DNA from: Gordonia prachuapensis | GTDB lineage: Bacteria; Actinomycetota; Actinomycetes; Mycobacteriales; Mycobacteriaceae | Assembly: GCF_036350515.1 (NCBI RefSeq) | Contig: NZ_JAZDUE010000014.1 | Span: forward strand, 62,001 to 126,000 | Direction of reading: 5' to 3' | Length of the DNA stretch: 64,000 bases | In this document: positions 8,795-16,616 of the stretch, piece by piece | How positions within the stretch are numbered: the first letter of the stretch is position 1 | Layout of the letters: each line of letters opens with the position of its first letter | Notes under the pieces: generated by a model | The model's input: the letters and a program-made list of their open reading frames with translations, nothing else | The model's database searches: none | What the model was told of the DNA's origin: nothing | Translations under genes and position numbers: made by a program

Positions 8795-10023
8795 TCACCC
8801 AGCCCGACATGTCTGTCGACAGTCTGCGTTTTCCGCGACGGGCATCCGTCGGTCTGCCGCATCCGCTGGTCAGCTGCCTGGCGGCGTTCGGTGCGGTGGC
8901 GGCACTGTGGCCGTCCGGGCTGCCACGCTCTTCGCTGGTGTCGGCTGCGCTGGTGGCCGGATGCGTCGCGGTGGCGACCATCACGGGGCTGCTGCTGGCC
9001 CGACGGCGCCCGGTGCCCCCGGTGGGTGCGGTCGCCGCCGCCGCGGGCGGGATCGGCACGACCTGGATCGCGGCCCTGATCAGTGGGTCGTGGCAGAACG
9101 TTCTGCGGTCGGACCTCGGGGCGGCGCCGGTGGGAGCCGAGTGGATCGTGATGTCCGCACTGGCGGCGATGGTCGTGTTCGGACTGATCGTGTGGCTCCC
9201 CCGTACCACTGCGGTGGGATCCGCGATGATCGCCGCGCTCGTCGCCGGTGCGTTGCCCGCCGACGCCGACGACGGCCCCGCCGAGCCCCCACCGCCGCCG
9301 GCCGGTGTGCTGTACGGGCCGGTCGACGCGGGCTCCGCCGACGGACGCGCCACCGAGCTCGTCGCCCGGTGGGTCGACGAAGGTGGTCTCGACCGGGAGG
9401 CCGTGGTGATCGCGGTACCGACCGGTTCGGGGTGGGTGGACCCGTCCGCGGTGCGGGGCTATGTCGACCGCTTCGGCGGGGATGTCGATGTGCTGGCGTT
9501 GCAGTACTCGGCTCGTCCGTCGTGGCAGACGTTCGTCGCGGACCGGTCTGCGGCGGGTCACAGCGCGATCGTCCTCCTCCGTGCCGTCCTCGACACGGTC
9601 GCCGAGCGGACTCCGGGCGAACGTCCGGCCGTCCACGTGTACGGACAGAGCCTCGGGGCGGTCGGCGCGGAGGCCGCGCGGGTGTGGGCGGTTGCCGAAC
9701 GACCGGGCGCGGTCACCGAGACGGTGCTGTCCGGGGTGCCCGGCGACAGCGTGGCTCGTCAGAGCAGCCCCGATTCGGATCGCGTGATCCTCGCGAACGC
9801 CTCCGATCCGATACCGCGGTGGTCCCTGGCGTCGATCTGGCGACCGGCGCGGCAACCACACGACGCCCGGATCGTCGGCCGCCCGGCACGTCAGCCACCG
9901 TGGCTTCCGGTCATCGGGTTCCTGCAGACCTCCGCCGATCTCCTGGGCTCACTCGACGGGGATGCCGGCGTCGGGCACCGTTACGGCGCGAGTCAGACGT
10001 CGAGCCTGTCCGACGCCGGCTGA
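8791..10023 (+). CDS. Membrane-anchored alpha/beta-hydrolase (Abhydrolase_9 type)
   Basis: 410 residues. The first 160 residues contain about four or five hydrophobic helices, followed by a short linker with a proline run and a soluble domain from about 170. The nucleophile elbow is VYGQSLGAVG (GxSxG form), and the ending matches the DUF2319/Abhydrolase_9 family of actinobacterial membrane hydrolases. The substrate is unknown, probably a lipid or ester at the envelope. The start overlaps the stop of the phospholipase A2-like gene by 4 bases, which suggests joint action on membrane lipids. It converges with gatA, 4 bases apart. Confidence 0.75.
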   Translation: MITQPDMSVDSLRFPRRASVGLPHPLVSCLAAFGAVAALWPSGLPRSSLVSAALVAGCVAVATITGLLLARRRPVPPVGAVAAAAGGIGTTWIAALISGSWQNVLRSDLGAAPVGAEWIVMSALAAMVVFGLIVWLPRTTAVGSAMIAALVAGALPADADDGPAEPPPPPAGVLYGPVDAGSADGRATELVARWVDEGGLDREAVVIAVPTGSGWVDPSAVRGYVDRFGGDVDVLALQYSARPSWQTFVADRSAAGHSAIVLLRAVLDTVAERTPGERPAVHVYGQSLGAVGAEAARVWAVAERPGAVTETVLSGVPGDSVARQSSPDSDRVILANASDPIPRWSLASIWRPARQPHDARIVGRPARQPPWLPVIGFLQTSADLLGSLDGDAGVGHRYGASQTSSLSDAG

Positions 10024-10027
10024 GTTG

Positions 10028-11521
10028 TCATGCGATCGGTCCGCGGGCCGCCTCGTAGGCCGCGCCGACCCGGTACAGCCGGTCGTCGGCGAGGGCGGGC
10101 GCCATGATCTGCAGACCGACCGGCATGCCGTCGTCGGCCGACAGCCCCGACGGCACCGACATCGCACCCACTCCGGCCAGGTTGACCGGCAGTGTGCACA
10201 GGTCGAACAGGTACATCGCCAGCGGATCGTCGACCTTCTCCCCCAGCGCGAAAGCCGTTGTCGGCGTGGTGGGTGACACGAGGACGTCGACTTTCTCGTA
10301 CGCGGCGGCGAAGTCGCGGGCGATCAGGGTCCGCACCTTCTGCGCCTGTCCGTAGTACGCGTCGTAGTAGCCGGATGACAGTGCGTAGGTGCCGATCATG
10401 ATGCGGCGCTTGACCTCGGGGCCGAACCCGGCGTCGCGGGTCAGGGCCATCACCTCTTCGGCACTGTGGGTGCCGTCGTCGCCGACACGCAGGCCGTAGC
10501 GCATCGCGTCGAATCGCGCGAGGTTCGACGACACCTCCGACGGCAGGATCAGGTAGTAGGCGCCCAGTGCGTAGCTGAAGTGCGGGCACGAGACCTCGAC
10601 GACCTCCGCACCGCGTTCGGTGAGTACCGCCAATGCCGCGCGGAACGAGTCGAGCACGCCCGACTGATATCCCTCGCCCTGCAGCTCTTTCACGACGCCG
10701 ATCTTCACCCCGGACAGATCCTGTTCCGCCCCGAAGCGTGCGGCGCCGACGACGTCGGGGACGGGCGCATCGATGGAGGTCGAGTCGCGCTGATCGTGGC
10801 CGGCGATCACGGTGTGCAGCATCGCGGTGTCGAGAACTGTGCGGCCACACGGGCCGCCCTGGTCCAGCGAGGACGCGCAGGCCACCAGCCCGTACCGCGA
10901 CACCGTGCCGTAGGTGGGTTTGACGCCGACGGTCGCGGTGACCGCCGCCGGCTGCCGGATGGAGCCGCCGGTGTCGGTGCCGATGGCGAGCGGGGCCTGA
11001 TACGAGGCGAGAGCGGCCGCGCTGCCGCCGCCTGATCCACCCGGAATCCTGTTGGTGTCCCAAGGATTACGGGTCACCTGGTAGGCCGAGTTCTCCGTCG
11101 AGCTCCCCATGGCGAACTCGTCCATGTTCGTCTTGCCGAGGATCGGGATGCCGGCGGCGCGCAATCGTTCGGTGACCGCCGCGTCGTACGGCGGCACCCA
11201 GCCCTCCAGGATGCGTGACCCGCATGTCGTCGGCGCGTCGACGGTGGTGAAGACGTCCTTCAGCGCGATCGGGACGCCGGCGAGCGGCGAGAGTTGCTCG
11301 CCCGCTGCGATCGCGTCGTCGGCGGCCTTGGCCGCGACGAGCGCCTCGGCGCCGCTGACGTGGAGGAAAGCGCCCAGTTCCCCGTCGATCTCGGCGATCC
11401 GGTCCAGGTGCGCCTGGGTGACCTCGACCGACGACAACTCTCGGTTCGCGATCTTGTCGGCCAGATCGGCGGCGGTCATCCCGGTGAGGTCACCGGCGGT
11501 GCGAGCGGAAGACGCTGTCAT
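10028..11521 (-). CDS. gatA: Asp/Glu-tRNA(Asn/Gln) amidotransferase subunit A
   Basis: 497 residues. This amidase-signature enzyme releases ammonia from glutamine and passes it to GatB for transamidation of misacylated tRNA. The Lys-cisSer-Ser triad is visible as K88 (PIALKDVF), S163 (GGSGGGS) and S187 (TDTGGSIRQ), each exactly 9 residues beyond the S. aureus GatA positions 79, 154 and 178. The ATG overlaps the gatC stop (ATGA), with a GGGGGAGGAACA ribosome site upstream. The longer open frame to 11896 is only the gatC shadow. Confidence 0.96.
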   Translation of the reverse strand: MTASSARTAGDLTGMTAADLADKIANRELSSVEVTQAHLDRIAEIDGELGAFLHVSGAEALVAAKAADDAIAAGEQLSPLAGVPIALKDVFTTVDAPTTCGSRILEGWVPPYDAAVTERLRAAGIPILGKTNMDEFAMGSSTENSAYQVTRNPWDTNRIPGGSGGGSAAALASYQAPLAIGTDTGGSIRQPAAVTATVGVKPTYGTVSRYGLVACASSLDQGGPCGRTVLDTAMLHTVIAGHDQRDSTSIDAPVPDVVGAARFGAEQDLSGVKIGVVKELQGEGYQSGVLDSFRAALAVLTERGAEVVEVSCPHFSYALGAYYLILPSEVSSNLARFDAMRYGLRVGDDGTHSAEEVMALTRDAGFGPEVKRRIMIGTYALSSGYYDAYYGQAQKVRTLIARDFAAAYEKVDVLVSPTTPTTAFALGEKVDDPLAMYLFDLCTLPVNLAGVGAMSVPSGLSADDGMPVGLQIMAPALADDRLYRVGAAYEAARGPIA

Positions 11522-11832
11522 TGTTCCTCCCCCAGGATCTGTGGGACGGCGAACCTGTCCTGTTCGACCCGCGGGGCACCGGACAGCGCCTGGTCGGTGG
11601 TCAAGCCGGGGACCACGACGTCGGGGCGCAGCACATTGGCCAGTTCGGCGGGGTGGGCGGTGCCGGGGACGTCGTCGGCTGCCACCTCGGCGACCTGCGC
11701 GACGTGCGCCAGGATCGAGTCGAGCTGCTGGGCGTACTGATCGAGTTCGTCCTCGGTCAGCGCCAACCGGGACAGCCGAGCCAGATGCGCGACCTCCTCC
11801 CGGGAGATCGCCGACTCTGATCCGCTGGACAT
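11518..11832 (-). CDS. gatC: Asp/Glu-tRNA(Asn/Gln) amidotransferase subunit C
   Basis: 104 residues, the usual length for GatC. The N-terminal helices carry ISREEVAHLARLSRLALTEDELD, the family signature. GatC wraps around GatA and GatB to stabilise the complex. AAGGACGCGGC precedes the ATG. It is the first gene of the gatCA unit, and its upstream leader holds a triple 17-bp repeat. Confidence 0.95.
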   Translation of the reverse strand: MSSGSESAISREEVAHLARLSRLALTEDELDQYAQQLDSILAHVAQVAEVAADDVPGTAHPAELANVLRPDVVVPGLTTDQALSGAPRVEQDRFAVPQILGEEQ

Positions 11833-11842
11833 GCCGCGTCCT

Positions 11843-11893
11843 TTCTCGCCGTGTCTGATTTCTTGCCGTGACTGATTTCTTGCCGTGTCTGGG
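11843..11893 (-). repeat. Three 17-bp tandem repeats upstream of gatC
   Basis: Units start at 11843, 11860 and 11877. On the gatC strand each reads close to ATCAG(A/T)CACGGCAAGAA. Units 1 and 2 differ at 2 positions; unit 3 diverges at its gatC-distal end. The array begins 11 bases upstream of the gatC start codon. It could be a regulatory or leader element, or a slippage product. Confidence 0.7.
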
Positions 11894-11942
11894 CAATCCC
11901 CACCAGCCTATGGGAGCCGTGCCGGGTGCCGTGACGCGGAGG

Positions 11943-12533
11943 TCAGTGCAGCCATCGTTTCAGTCGAGCCGTCAGCCAGGGCAGCACCAGATAGACCATG
12001 AGCGGCGTGTTGATGAGGGTCGCGATGAGTGTGGTGACCACCACGGGCAAGGCGTCCAGATGACCGATGACCAGCACGTTGATGAGCACCGACAACGGGA
12101 AGAAACCGAGCCAGATGGTGATCGCCTGCTTCCAGCGTGGCGGTGGCGCACCGTGGACACGAACTGCCTGGGTCAGATGCTGCTGCGGCTCGAACCACCC
12201 CTCGATGCCCGACAGCCGATGCGTCGCATAGTCGACCGCGACACCCTCACCGCGGGAGAGCCACGCCTTGCGTACCGGCGACGACACCCAGTCGTCCATC
12301 GTCTGCTCGTCGGCGAACCGATAGACCACGTAGTACTCGTTGTCGATGCGGGAGTTCCGCAACCACCCGCCGCCGAGAAAGCCCGGGAAGGTCCGGGCGA
12401 GGGCGATTCCCGCGTCGGTCCAGCTCACGAAGTCGTGCTCGCGCCCGGGAGCTATCCGGCGTGCCACCGACGCGGTGACCTGTGTGGAGGCCTCCAGCGG
12501 GTCGGTGGACGGCGGGTCGTCGTCGATTGCCAT
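11943..12533 (-). CDS. Antibiotic-biosynthesis-monooxygenase-fold protein with C-terminal membrane helices
   Basis: 196 residues from ATG 12533. Residues about 20-125 form an ABM-type ferredoxin-like domain (VARRIAPGREHDFVSWTDAG, FLGGGWLRNSRIDNEYYVVYRFADEQTMDDW). The C-terminus has two hydrophobic helices (ITIWLGFFPLSVLINVLVIG and VVVTTLIATLINTPLMVYLV) and a basic tail, so the domain is tethered to the membrane. The function is unknown; membrane-linked ABM proteins are widespread and uncharacterised. The gene stands alone between gatC and a repeat element. Confidence 0.72.
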   Translation of the reverse strand: MAIDDDPPSTDPLEASTQVTASVARRIAPGREHDFVSWTDAGIALARTFPGFLGGGWLRNSRIDNEYYVVYRFADEQTMDDWVSSPVRKAWLSRGEGVAVDYATHRLSGIEGWFEPQQHLTQAVRVHGAPPPRWKQAITIWLGFFPLSVLINVLVIGHLDALPVVVTTLIATLINTPLMVYLVLPWLTARLKRWLH

Positions 12534-12597
12534 GGCCCCATGGTGGCCGTCGCGGGCGTCGTGCGCACACCGTGCCCGCGCGGACGTCGGGCTCCAG

Positions 12598-12739
12598 CCG
12601 CTGGTCGAGTGCGACGGACGGAGTGAGGAGCTGATCGAGACCTCCGTCACCGAGATCTCGATACGCCGCGGACTCGCAAGCTCGCCCGCGGCTACTCAAT
12701 CAGCGGGGGTGGGGTCGCCCGCGGCTACTCGATCAGCGG
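12598..12739. repeat. Palindromic intergenic repeat element with internal direct repeat
   Basis: The left end CCGCTGGTCGAGT (12598-12610) is an inverted copy (12 of 13 bases) of ACTCGATCAGCGG at the right end (12727-12739). Inside, a 25-bp sequence beginning TCGCCCGCGGCTACTC occurs at 12682-12706 and again at 12715-12739, differing at one base, with a 33-bp period. It resembles the REP/MITE-like intergenic elements common in Gordonia and Rhodococcus genomes. No gene is visible in it. Confidence 0.65.
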
Positions 12740-12768
12740 ATGGAAGTGGCGCATCTCGATCGCGGAGA

Positions 12769-13179
12769 TCAGACGAGGGTGTAGAACTCCAGCGCGATGT
12801 CGTCGGGATCGCGGAATGCCACGAGCGACCCGGTCCGGCCCTCGACGATCTCGCCGTGCGGGATCGAGTGTTGGTCCAGAACGGCGACCCACAACTGGAG
12901 TTCGGCGAGGTCGGCGACGGCGAACGACAGGTGGTCCAGACCTGCCCGATGCTCGTCGAACGTCCCCTTCACAGCCGAATCATTGTGGGCGACAAGGCTG
13001 ATCGGCGGCGTGTCGGGCCGGTTGAGGAGCGCCTTGTCCAGCCCGCCGGCCGTCCAGCGTGCCACCTCGGCGAACCCGAGGACTCGCGCGTACCACTCGA
13101 TCGACACGTCCAGTTCGCTCACCGTCAGTGCGGCGTGGTGCAGTCCGTGCAGCGGCGGTGTTCCGGTCACGCCGATCAC
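12769..13179 (-). CDS. VOC-family (glyoxalase/dioxygenase-fold) protein
   Basis: About 136 residues from GTG 13179 (GTG 13170 also possible). Two beta-alpha-beta-beta-beta units are visible: LHHAALTVSELDVSIEWYARVLGF at the start and LDHLSFAVADLAELQLW in the middle. Likely metal ligands are H14/H15, a histidine in the second unit, and a glutamate in ALEFYT at the end. The VOC fold serves glyoxalases, extradiol dioxygenases and drug-resistance proteins; the substrate here cannot be told. Confidence 0.82.
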   Translation of the reverse strand: MIGVTGTPPLHGLHHAALTVSELDVSIEWYARVLGFAEVARWTAGGLDKALLNRPDTPPISLVAHNDSAVKGTFDEHRAGLDHLSFAVADLAELQLWVAVLDQHSIPHGEIVEGRTGSLVAFRDPDDIALEFYTLV

Positions 13180-13286
13180 CGTAGTCGGCCGGGATCACGG
13201 CCACCAGCAGTATCGCGGCAACCGATCGGCACCCCGGCTCCATCCGCGACCCTCTCGTCACACGACGGTCACAGCGCAGTGCGACA

Positions 13287-13955
13287 ATGGCCCGCGTGTC
13301 GTACCTGCTGCGCGTCTACCTCGAGGATCGACCGGGCAGCCTCGGTCTGCTCGCCGTCCAGCTCGGCTCGGTCGGCGCCGACATCCTCTCCCTGGAGGTC
13401 GTCGAACGTGGTGAGGGCTATGCGGTCGACGATCTGGTGGTCGACATCGCACCCGGTTCCCTACCCGACGGCCTCATCACCGCGGCCGAGAAGCTGAAGG
13501 GTGTTCGGGTCGACTCGATCCGCCCGTACGCCGGGGTGCTGGACACCCACCGCGAGCTGGAGCTGGTGGACCAGGTGGCCACGGCCGACAACGACCGGCT
13601 CCAGGTGCTGGTGGACAACGCGCCGCGCGTTCTGCGGGTGTCGTGGGCGATGGTCATCACCAGCGCCAGCGGTGGCGTGCTGCAGCTGTTCGGCAGTTCC
13701 GGCGCCCCGGAGACCCCGCTCACCCGGGCGGACTGGCTGCCGATCGGACGCGCCACCCAGCTCGACGAAACGGCTGCGTGGGTGCCCGAGGCGTGGCAGG
13801 ACATGGACACCCGACTGGCGGCCGCACCACTGGGCGACGGCGCGAAGGCGGTTCTGCTCGGTCGCATCGGCGGGCCCGACTTCCGCCCGTCGGAGATCGC
13901 GCGCCTGGGCTATCTCGCCGGAATCGTCAGCACGGTGTTGCGCGCGGACAGCTGA
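13287..13955 (+). CDS. ACT-domain amino-acid-binding protein (Rv3013-like)
   Basis: 222 residues. The N-terminal ACT domain reads SYLLRVYLEDRPGSLGLLAVQLGSVGADILSLEVVE, the usual ligand-binding beta-alpha-beta start. The C-terminal part has no recognised domain. The protein lies between gatCA and ligA in the same order as M. tuberculosis Rv3013. It probably senses an amino acid, but no partner enzyme is evident. GTG at 13299 (VSYLL) is an alternative start. Confidence 0.82.
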   Translation: MARVSYLLRVYLEDRPGSLGLLAVQLGSVGADILSLEVVERGEGYAVDDLVVDIAPGSLPDGLITAAEKLKGVRVDSIRPYAGVLDTHRELELVDQVATADNDRLQVLVDNAPRVLRVSWAMVITSASGGVLQLFGSSGAPETPLTRADWLPIGRATQLDETAAWVPEAWQDMDTRLAAAPLGDGAKAVLLGRIGGPDFRPSEIARLGYLAGIVSTVLRADS

Positions 13956-13988
13956 GTCATTCATCCGCCTCGTCAGGCCCCGTCTGGG

Positions 13989-16067
13989 TCAGGCCCCCGT
14001 GGTCGCCTCGCCGGTCTCCAGCAGCTGTTTGAATCCGTCCTCGTCGAGGATCGGCACCCCCAACTGCTCGGCCTTGGCGGCCTTGGTGCCCGGTGAGTCG
14101 CCGACGACGACGTAGTCGGTTTTCTTCGAGACAGACCCCGACGCCTTGCCGCCGCGCTGCAGGATCGCCTCCTTGGCGCCGTCGCGGGAGAAGTCCTGCA
14201 ATGAGCCGGTCACCACGACGGTCTTGCCCTCCAGTGTCCGGGCGATTGATTCGTCCCGCTCGTCCTCCATGGAAACCCCGGCGGCACGCCACTTCTCGAC
14301 GACATCCCGATGCCAATCGACGGTGAACCAGTCCCGGATGCTCTGTGCGAGGGTCATCCCGAGTCCCTCGACCTCGGCGAGCTCTTCGGCTGTCGCGTCC
14401 TCGATGGCCTGTAGCGAGCCGAATTCTGTTGCGAGCGCACGCGCCGCGGTCGGCCCGACGTGTCGGATGGACAGTCCGACGAGCACCCGCCACAACGGAA
14501 CCTTCTTGGCACCTTCGAGATTGGCCAGCAGCCGTTTCCCGTTGGCGGACAGGGCACCCGCCTTCGTGCGGAACAGGTCGGTCGTGGTCAGATCGTCGGC
14601 CGTGAGCGAGAACAGGTCCCCCTCGTTGGTCAGCACACCCGACGTCAACAACGCGGTGGCGGCCTCGTAGCCGAGCGCCTCGATGTCGAACGAACCGCGG
14701 CCGGCGAGGTGGAAGAGTCGTTCACGGAGCTGCGCCGGGCAGGATTGCGCGTTGGGGCAACGGATGTCGGCGTCGCTGTCCTTCTCGGGTCGCAGCGAGG
14801 TGCCGCATTCCGGGCAGTGCGTCGGCATCACGAACTCGCGCTCGCTGCCGTCACGGACATCCACGACTGGGCCGAGGACCTCGGGGATGACATCGCCGGC
14901 CTTGCGGATGGTGACGGTGTCACCGATCAGCACGCCCTTGCGGCGGACCTCGGATTCGTTGTGCAGGGTCGCCCGCGACACCGTCGAACCCGCGACGAGG
15001 ACCGGCTCCATGAACGCGAACGGCGTGACGCGACCGGTTCTCCCGACGCCGACCTTGATGTCGAGGAGCTCGGTGGTCGCCTCTTCCGGCGGATACTTGT
15101 AGGCGATGGCCCAGCGGGGCGCACGAGACGTGGAGCCCAGGCGCCGCTGCAGCGTGACGTCGTCGAGCTTCACCACGATGCCGTCGATCTCGTGTTCGAC
15201 GTCGTGCCGATGCTCGCCCCAGTACCCGACCTTGTCCAGGATCTCTTGCGCGCCGCCCACTTTGGTGGTGTGGTCGGACACCGGAAGTCCCCAGGCACCG
15301 AGGGCGAGGTAGGCGTCGTGCAGCGACTTCGGTCGCCACCCCTCGGTGTGGCCGATGCCGTGACAGATCATCCGGAGCCGACGGCGAGCGGTCACCTGCG
15401 GATTCTTCTGACGCAATGATCCGGCCGCGGAGTTCCGGGGATTGGCGAACGGGGGCTTGCCGTCGGCGACGAGGGAGGCGTTGAGTGCCTCGAAATCCTC
15501 GACCCGGAAGAAGACCTCGCCGCGGACCTCGAGCTCATGGGGTATCGGGAAGTCGGCGTTCTCGGTCAACCGTTGCGGGACGTCGTCGATGGTGCGCGCG
15601 TTGAGGGTGACGTCCTCCCCGGTACGCCCGTCTCCGCGGGTGACCGCGCGGGTGAGAGTGCCGTCGGTGTAGACCAGCGAGAGCGCCACGCCGTCGATCT
15701 TGAGCTCGCACAGGAAGTCGGCCTCCGGGCCGGTCTCGACATGGACACGGTCGACCCAGGCGCGCATCTCGTCGGCGTCGAACACGTTGTCCAGGGACAG
15801 CATCCGCTCGAGGTGGTCGACCGGGGTGAAGGCGGTCGAGAACCCGCCACCGACCAGCTTCGTCGGGGAATCCGGCGTCGCGAGTTCGGGGTGGGCGTCC
15901 TCCAACTCCTGCAGCTCGCGCAGCAGCCGGTCGAACTCGCCGTCGGTGATGATCGGCGCGTCCTTGACGTAATAGCGGAACTGGTGGTCGCGGATCTCCT
16001 CGGCCAGCGCGGTCCACTTCTCGCGCAGCTCGCTGCTCACATCCGATACGTCACCTGGTTCTGCCAC
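13989..16067 (-). CDS. ligA: NAD-dependent DNA ligase
   Basis: 692 residues from GTG 16067, close to the 691 of M. tuberculosis LigA. It seals nicks in replication and repair using NAD+. Domains in order: Ia (LAEEIRDHQFRYYVKD), adenylation domain with K123 in KIDG, OB fold, the four-cysteine zinc finger (C418, C421, C437, C443), helix-hairpin-helix repeats, and a BRCT domain at about 612-690 (LEGKTVVVTGSLQDFSRDG). GTG 16040, preceded by AGGTGA, is an alternative start that would remove nine residues. Convergent with the ACT gene. Confidence 0.97.
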   Translation of the reverse strand: MAEPGDVSDVSSELREKWTALAEEIRDHQFRYYVKDAPIITDGEFDRLLRELQELEDAHPELATPDSPTKLVGGGFSTAFTPVDHLERMLSLDNVFDADEMRAWVDRVHVETGPEADFLCELKIDGVALSLVYTDGTLTRAVTRGDGRTGEDVTLNARTIDDVPQRLTENADFPIPHELEVRGEVFFRVEDFEALNASLVADGKPPFANPRNSAAGSLRQKNPQVTARRRLRMICHGIGHTEGWRPKSLHDAYLALGAWGLPVSDHTTKVGGAQEILDKVGYWGEHRHDVEHEIDGIVVKLDDVTLQRRLGSTSRAPRWAIAYKYPPEEATTELLDIKVGVGRTGRVTPFAFMEPVLVAGSTVSRATLHNESEVRRKGVLIGDTVTIRKAGDVIPEVLGPVVDVRDGSEREFVMPTHCPECGTSLRPEKDSDADIRCPNAQSCPAQLRERLFHLAGRGSFDIEALGYEAATALLTSGVLTNEGDLFSLTADDLTTTDLFRTKAGALSANGKRLLANLEGAKKVPLWRVLVGLSIRHVGPTAARALATEFGSLQAIEDATAEELAEVEGLGMTLAQSIRDWFTVDWHRDVVEKWRAAGVSMEDERDESIARTLEGKTVVVTGSLQDFSRDGAKEAILQRGGKASGSVSKKTDYVVVGDSPGTKAAKAEQLGVPILDEDGFKQLLETGEATTGA

Positions 16068-16127
16068 GTCATGAGGGTATCGAAGGCTCCCGACAGATCG
16101 TGTGATCGTCCACCACACAAGTCCGGC

Positions 16128-16535
16128 TCAGGTTTTCACCACCAGCACCGGCATCGGCGCCTTCATCACCACTTGGCGCACCGTCGAACCCATCACCAAC
16201 TTGCCCACCGCCGAACGCTCCTTGCTGCCGATGACCAGGAACTCGGCGTCGACGCGTGTGGCCAGATCCACGATCACGTCCGCGAGATTCCCGAGAGTCG
16301 CCTCGTTGACCACCCTCCAGTCGGGCGCCGGAGCCGTTCCCGCCGCGAGCTGCCGGGAGACCTCGTCTTCGACAATCGCTGTCGCGGAACGGTCCTCGGC
16401 ATGCTCCGCGGTGTCGGTCACGTTGAGCACCACCAGCTCCGTGTGGTGGATCGACGCCTCGCGGGCAGCGACCCGCAATGCGGCACGACCGGCCGGGGTT
16501 CTGCTGAACGCCACGCCGATCGTCACGCGGCTCAC
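16128..16535 (-). CDS. Universal stress protein, single UspA domain
   Basis: About 135 residues from GTG 16535. The UspA fold begins VTIGVAFSRTPAGRAALRVAA and ends with the nucleotide-binding region VIGSKERSAVGKLVMGSTVRQVVMKAPMPVLVV. Such proteins help survival under starvation or redox stress. An upstream ATG at 16562 would put the coding region across a perfect CRP-type site, which favours the shorter start. It is divergent from the tct operon and may share that site. Confidence 0.88.
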   Translation of the reverse strand: MSRVTIGVAFSRTPAGRAALRVAAREASIHHTELVVLNVTDTAEHAEDRSATAIVEDEVSRQLAAGTAPAPDWRVVNEATLGNLADVIVDLATRVDAEFLVIGSKERSAVGKLVMGSTVRQVVMKAPMPVLVVKT

Positions 16536-16554
16536 AGTAATGCGACGAAGCGGA

Positions 16555-16570
16555 TGTGACAAGCATCACA
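16555..16570. promoter_or_regulatory. CRP/GlxR-type binding site between usp and tctC
   Basis: TGTGACAAGCATCACA is a perfect match to TGTGA-N6-TCACA, the consensus for CRP-family cAMP regulators (Rv3676 in M. tuberculosis, GlxR in Corynebacterium). It lies 20 bases upstream of the usp start and 46 upstream of tctC. A second, overlapping dyad TCACA-CT-TGTGA follows at 16566-16577. Binding is inferred from sequence only. Confidence 0.72.
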
Positions 16571-16616
16571 CTTGTGACAGGATCGGCGGACGGGTGGGCG
16601 GAACAAGAGGTTGGTG

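Noticed and set aside
14460..15419. 319-residue open frame opposite ligA
   Set aside because: Antisense to the ligA catalytic region and without any recognisable motif.
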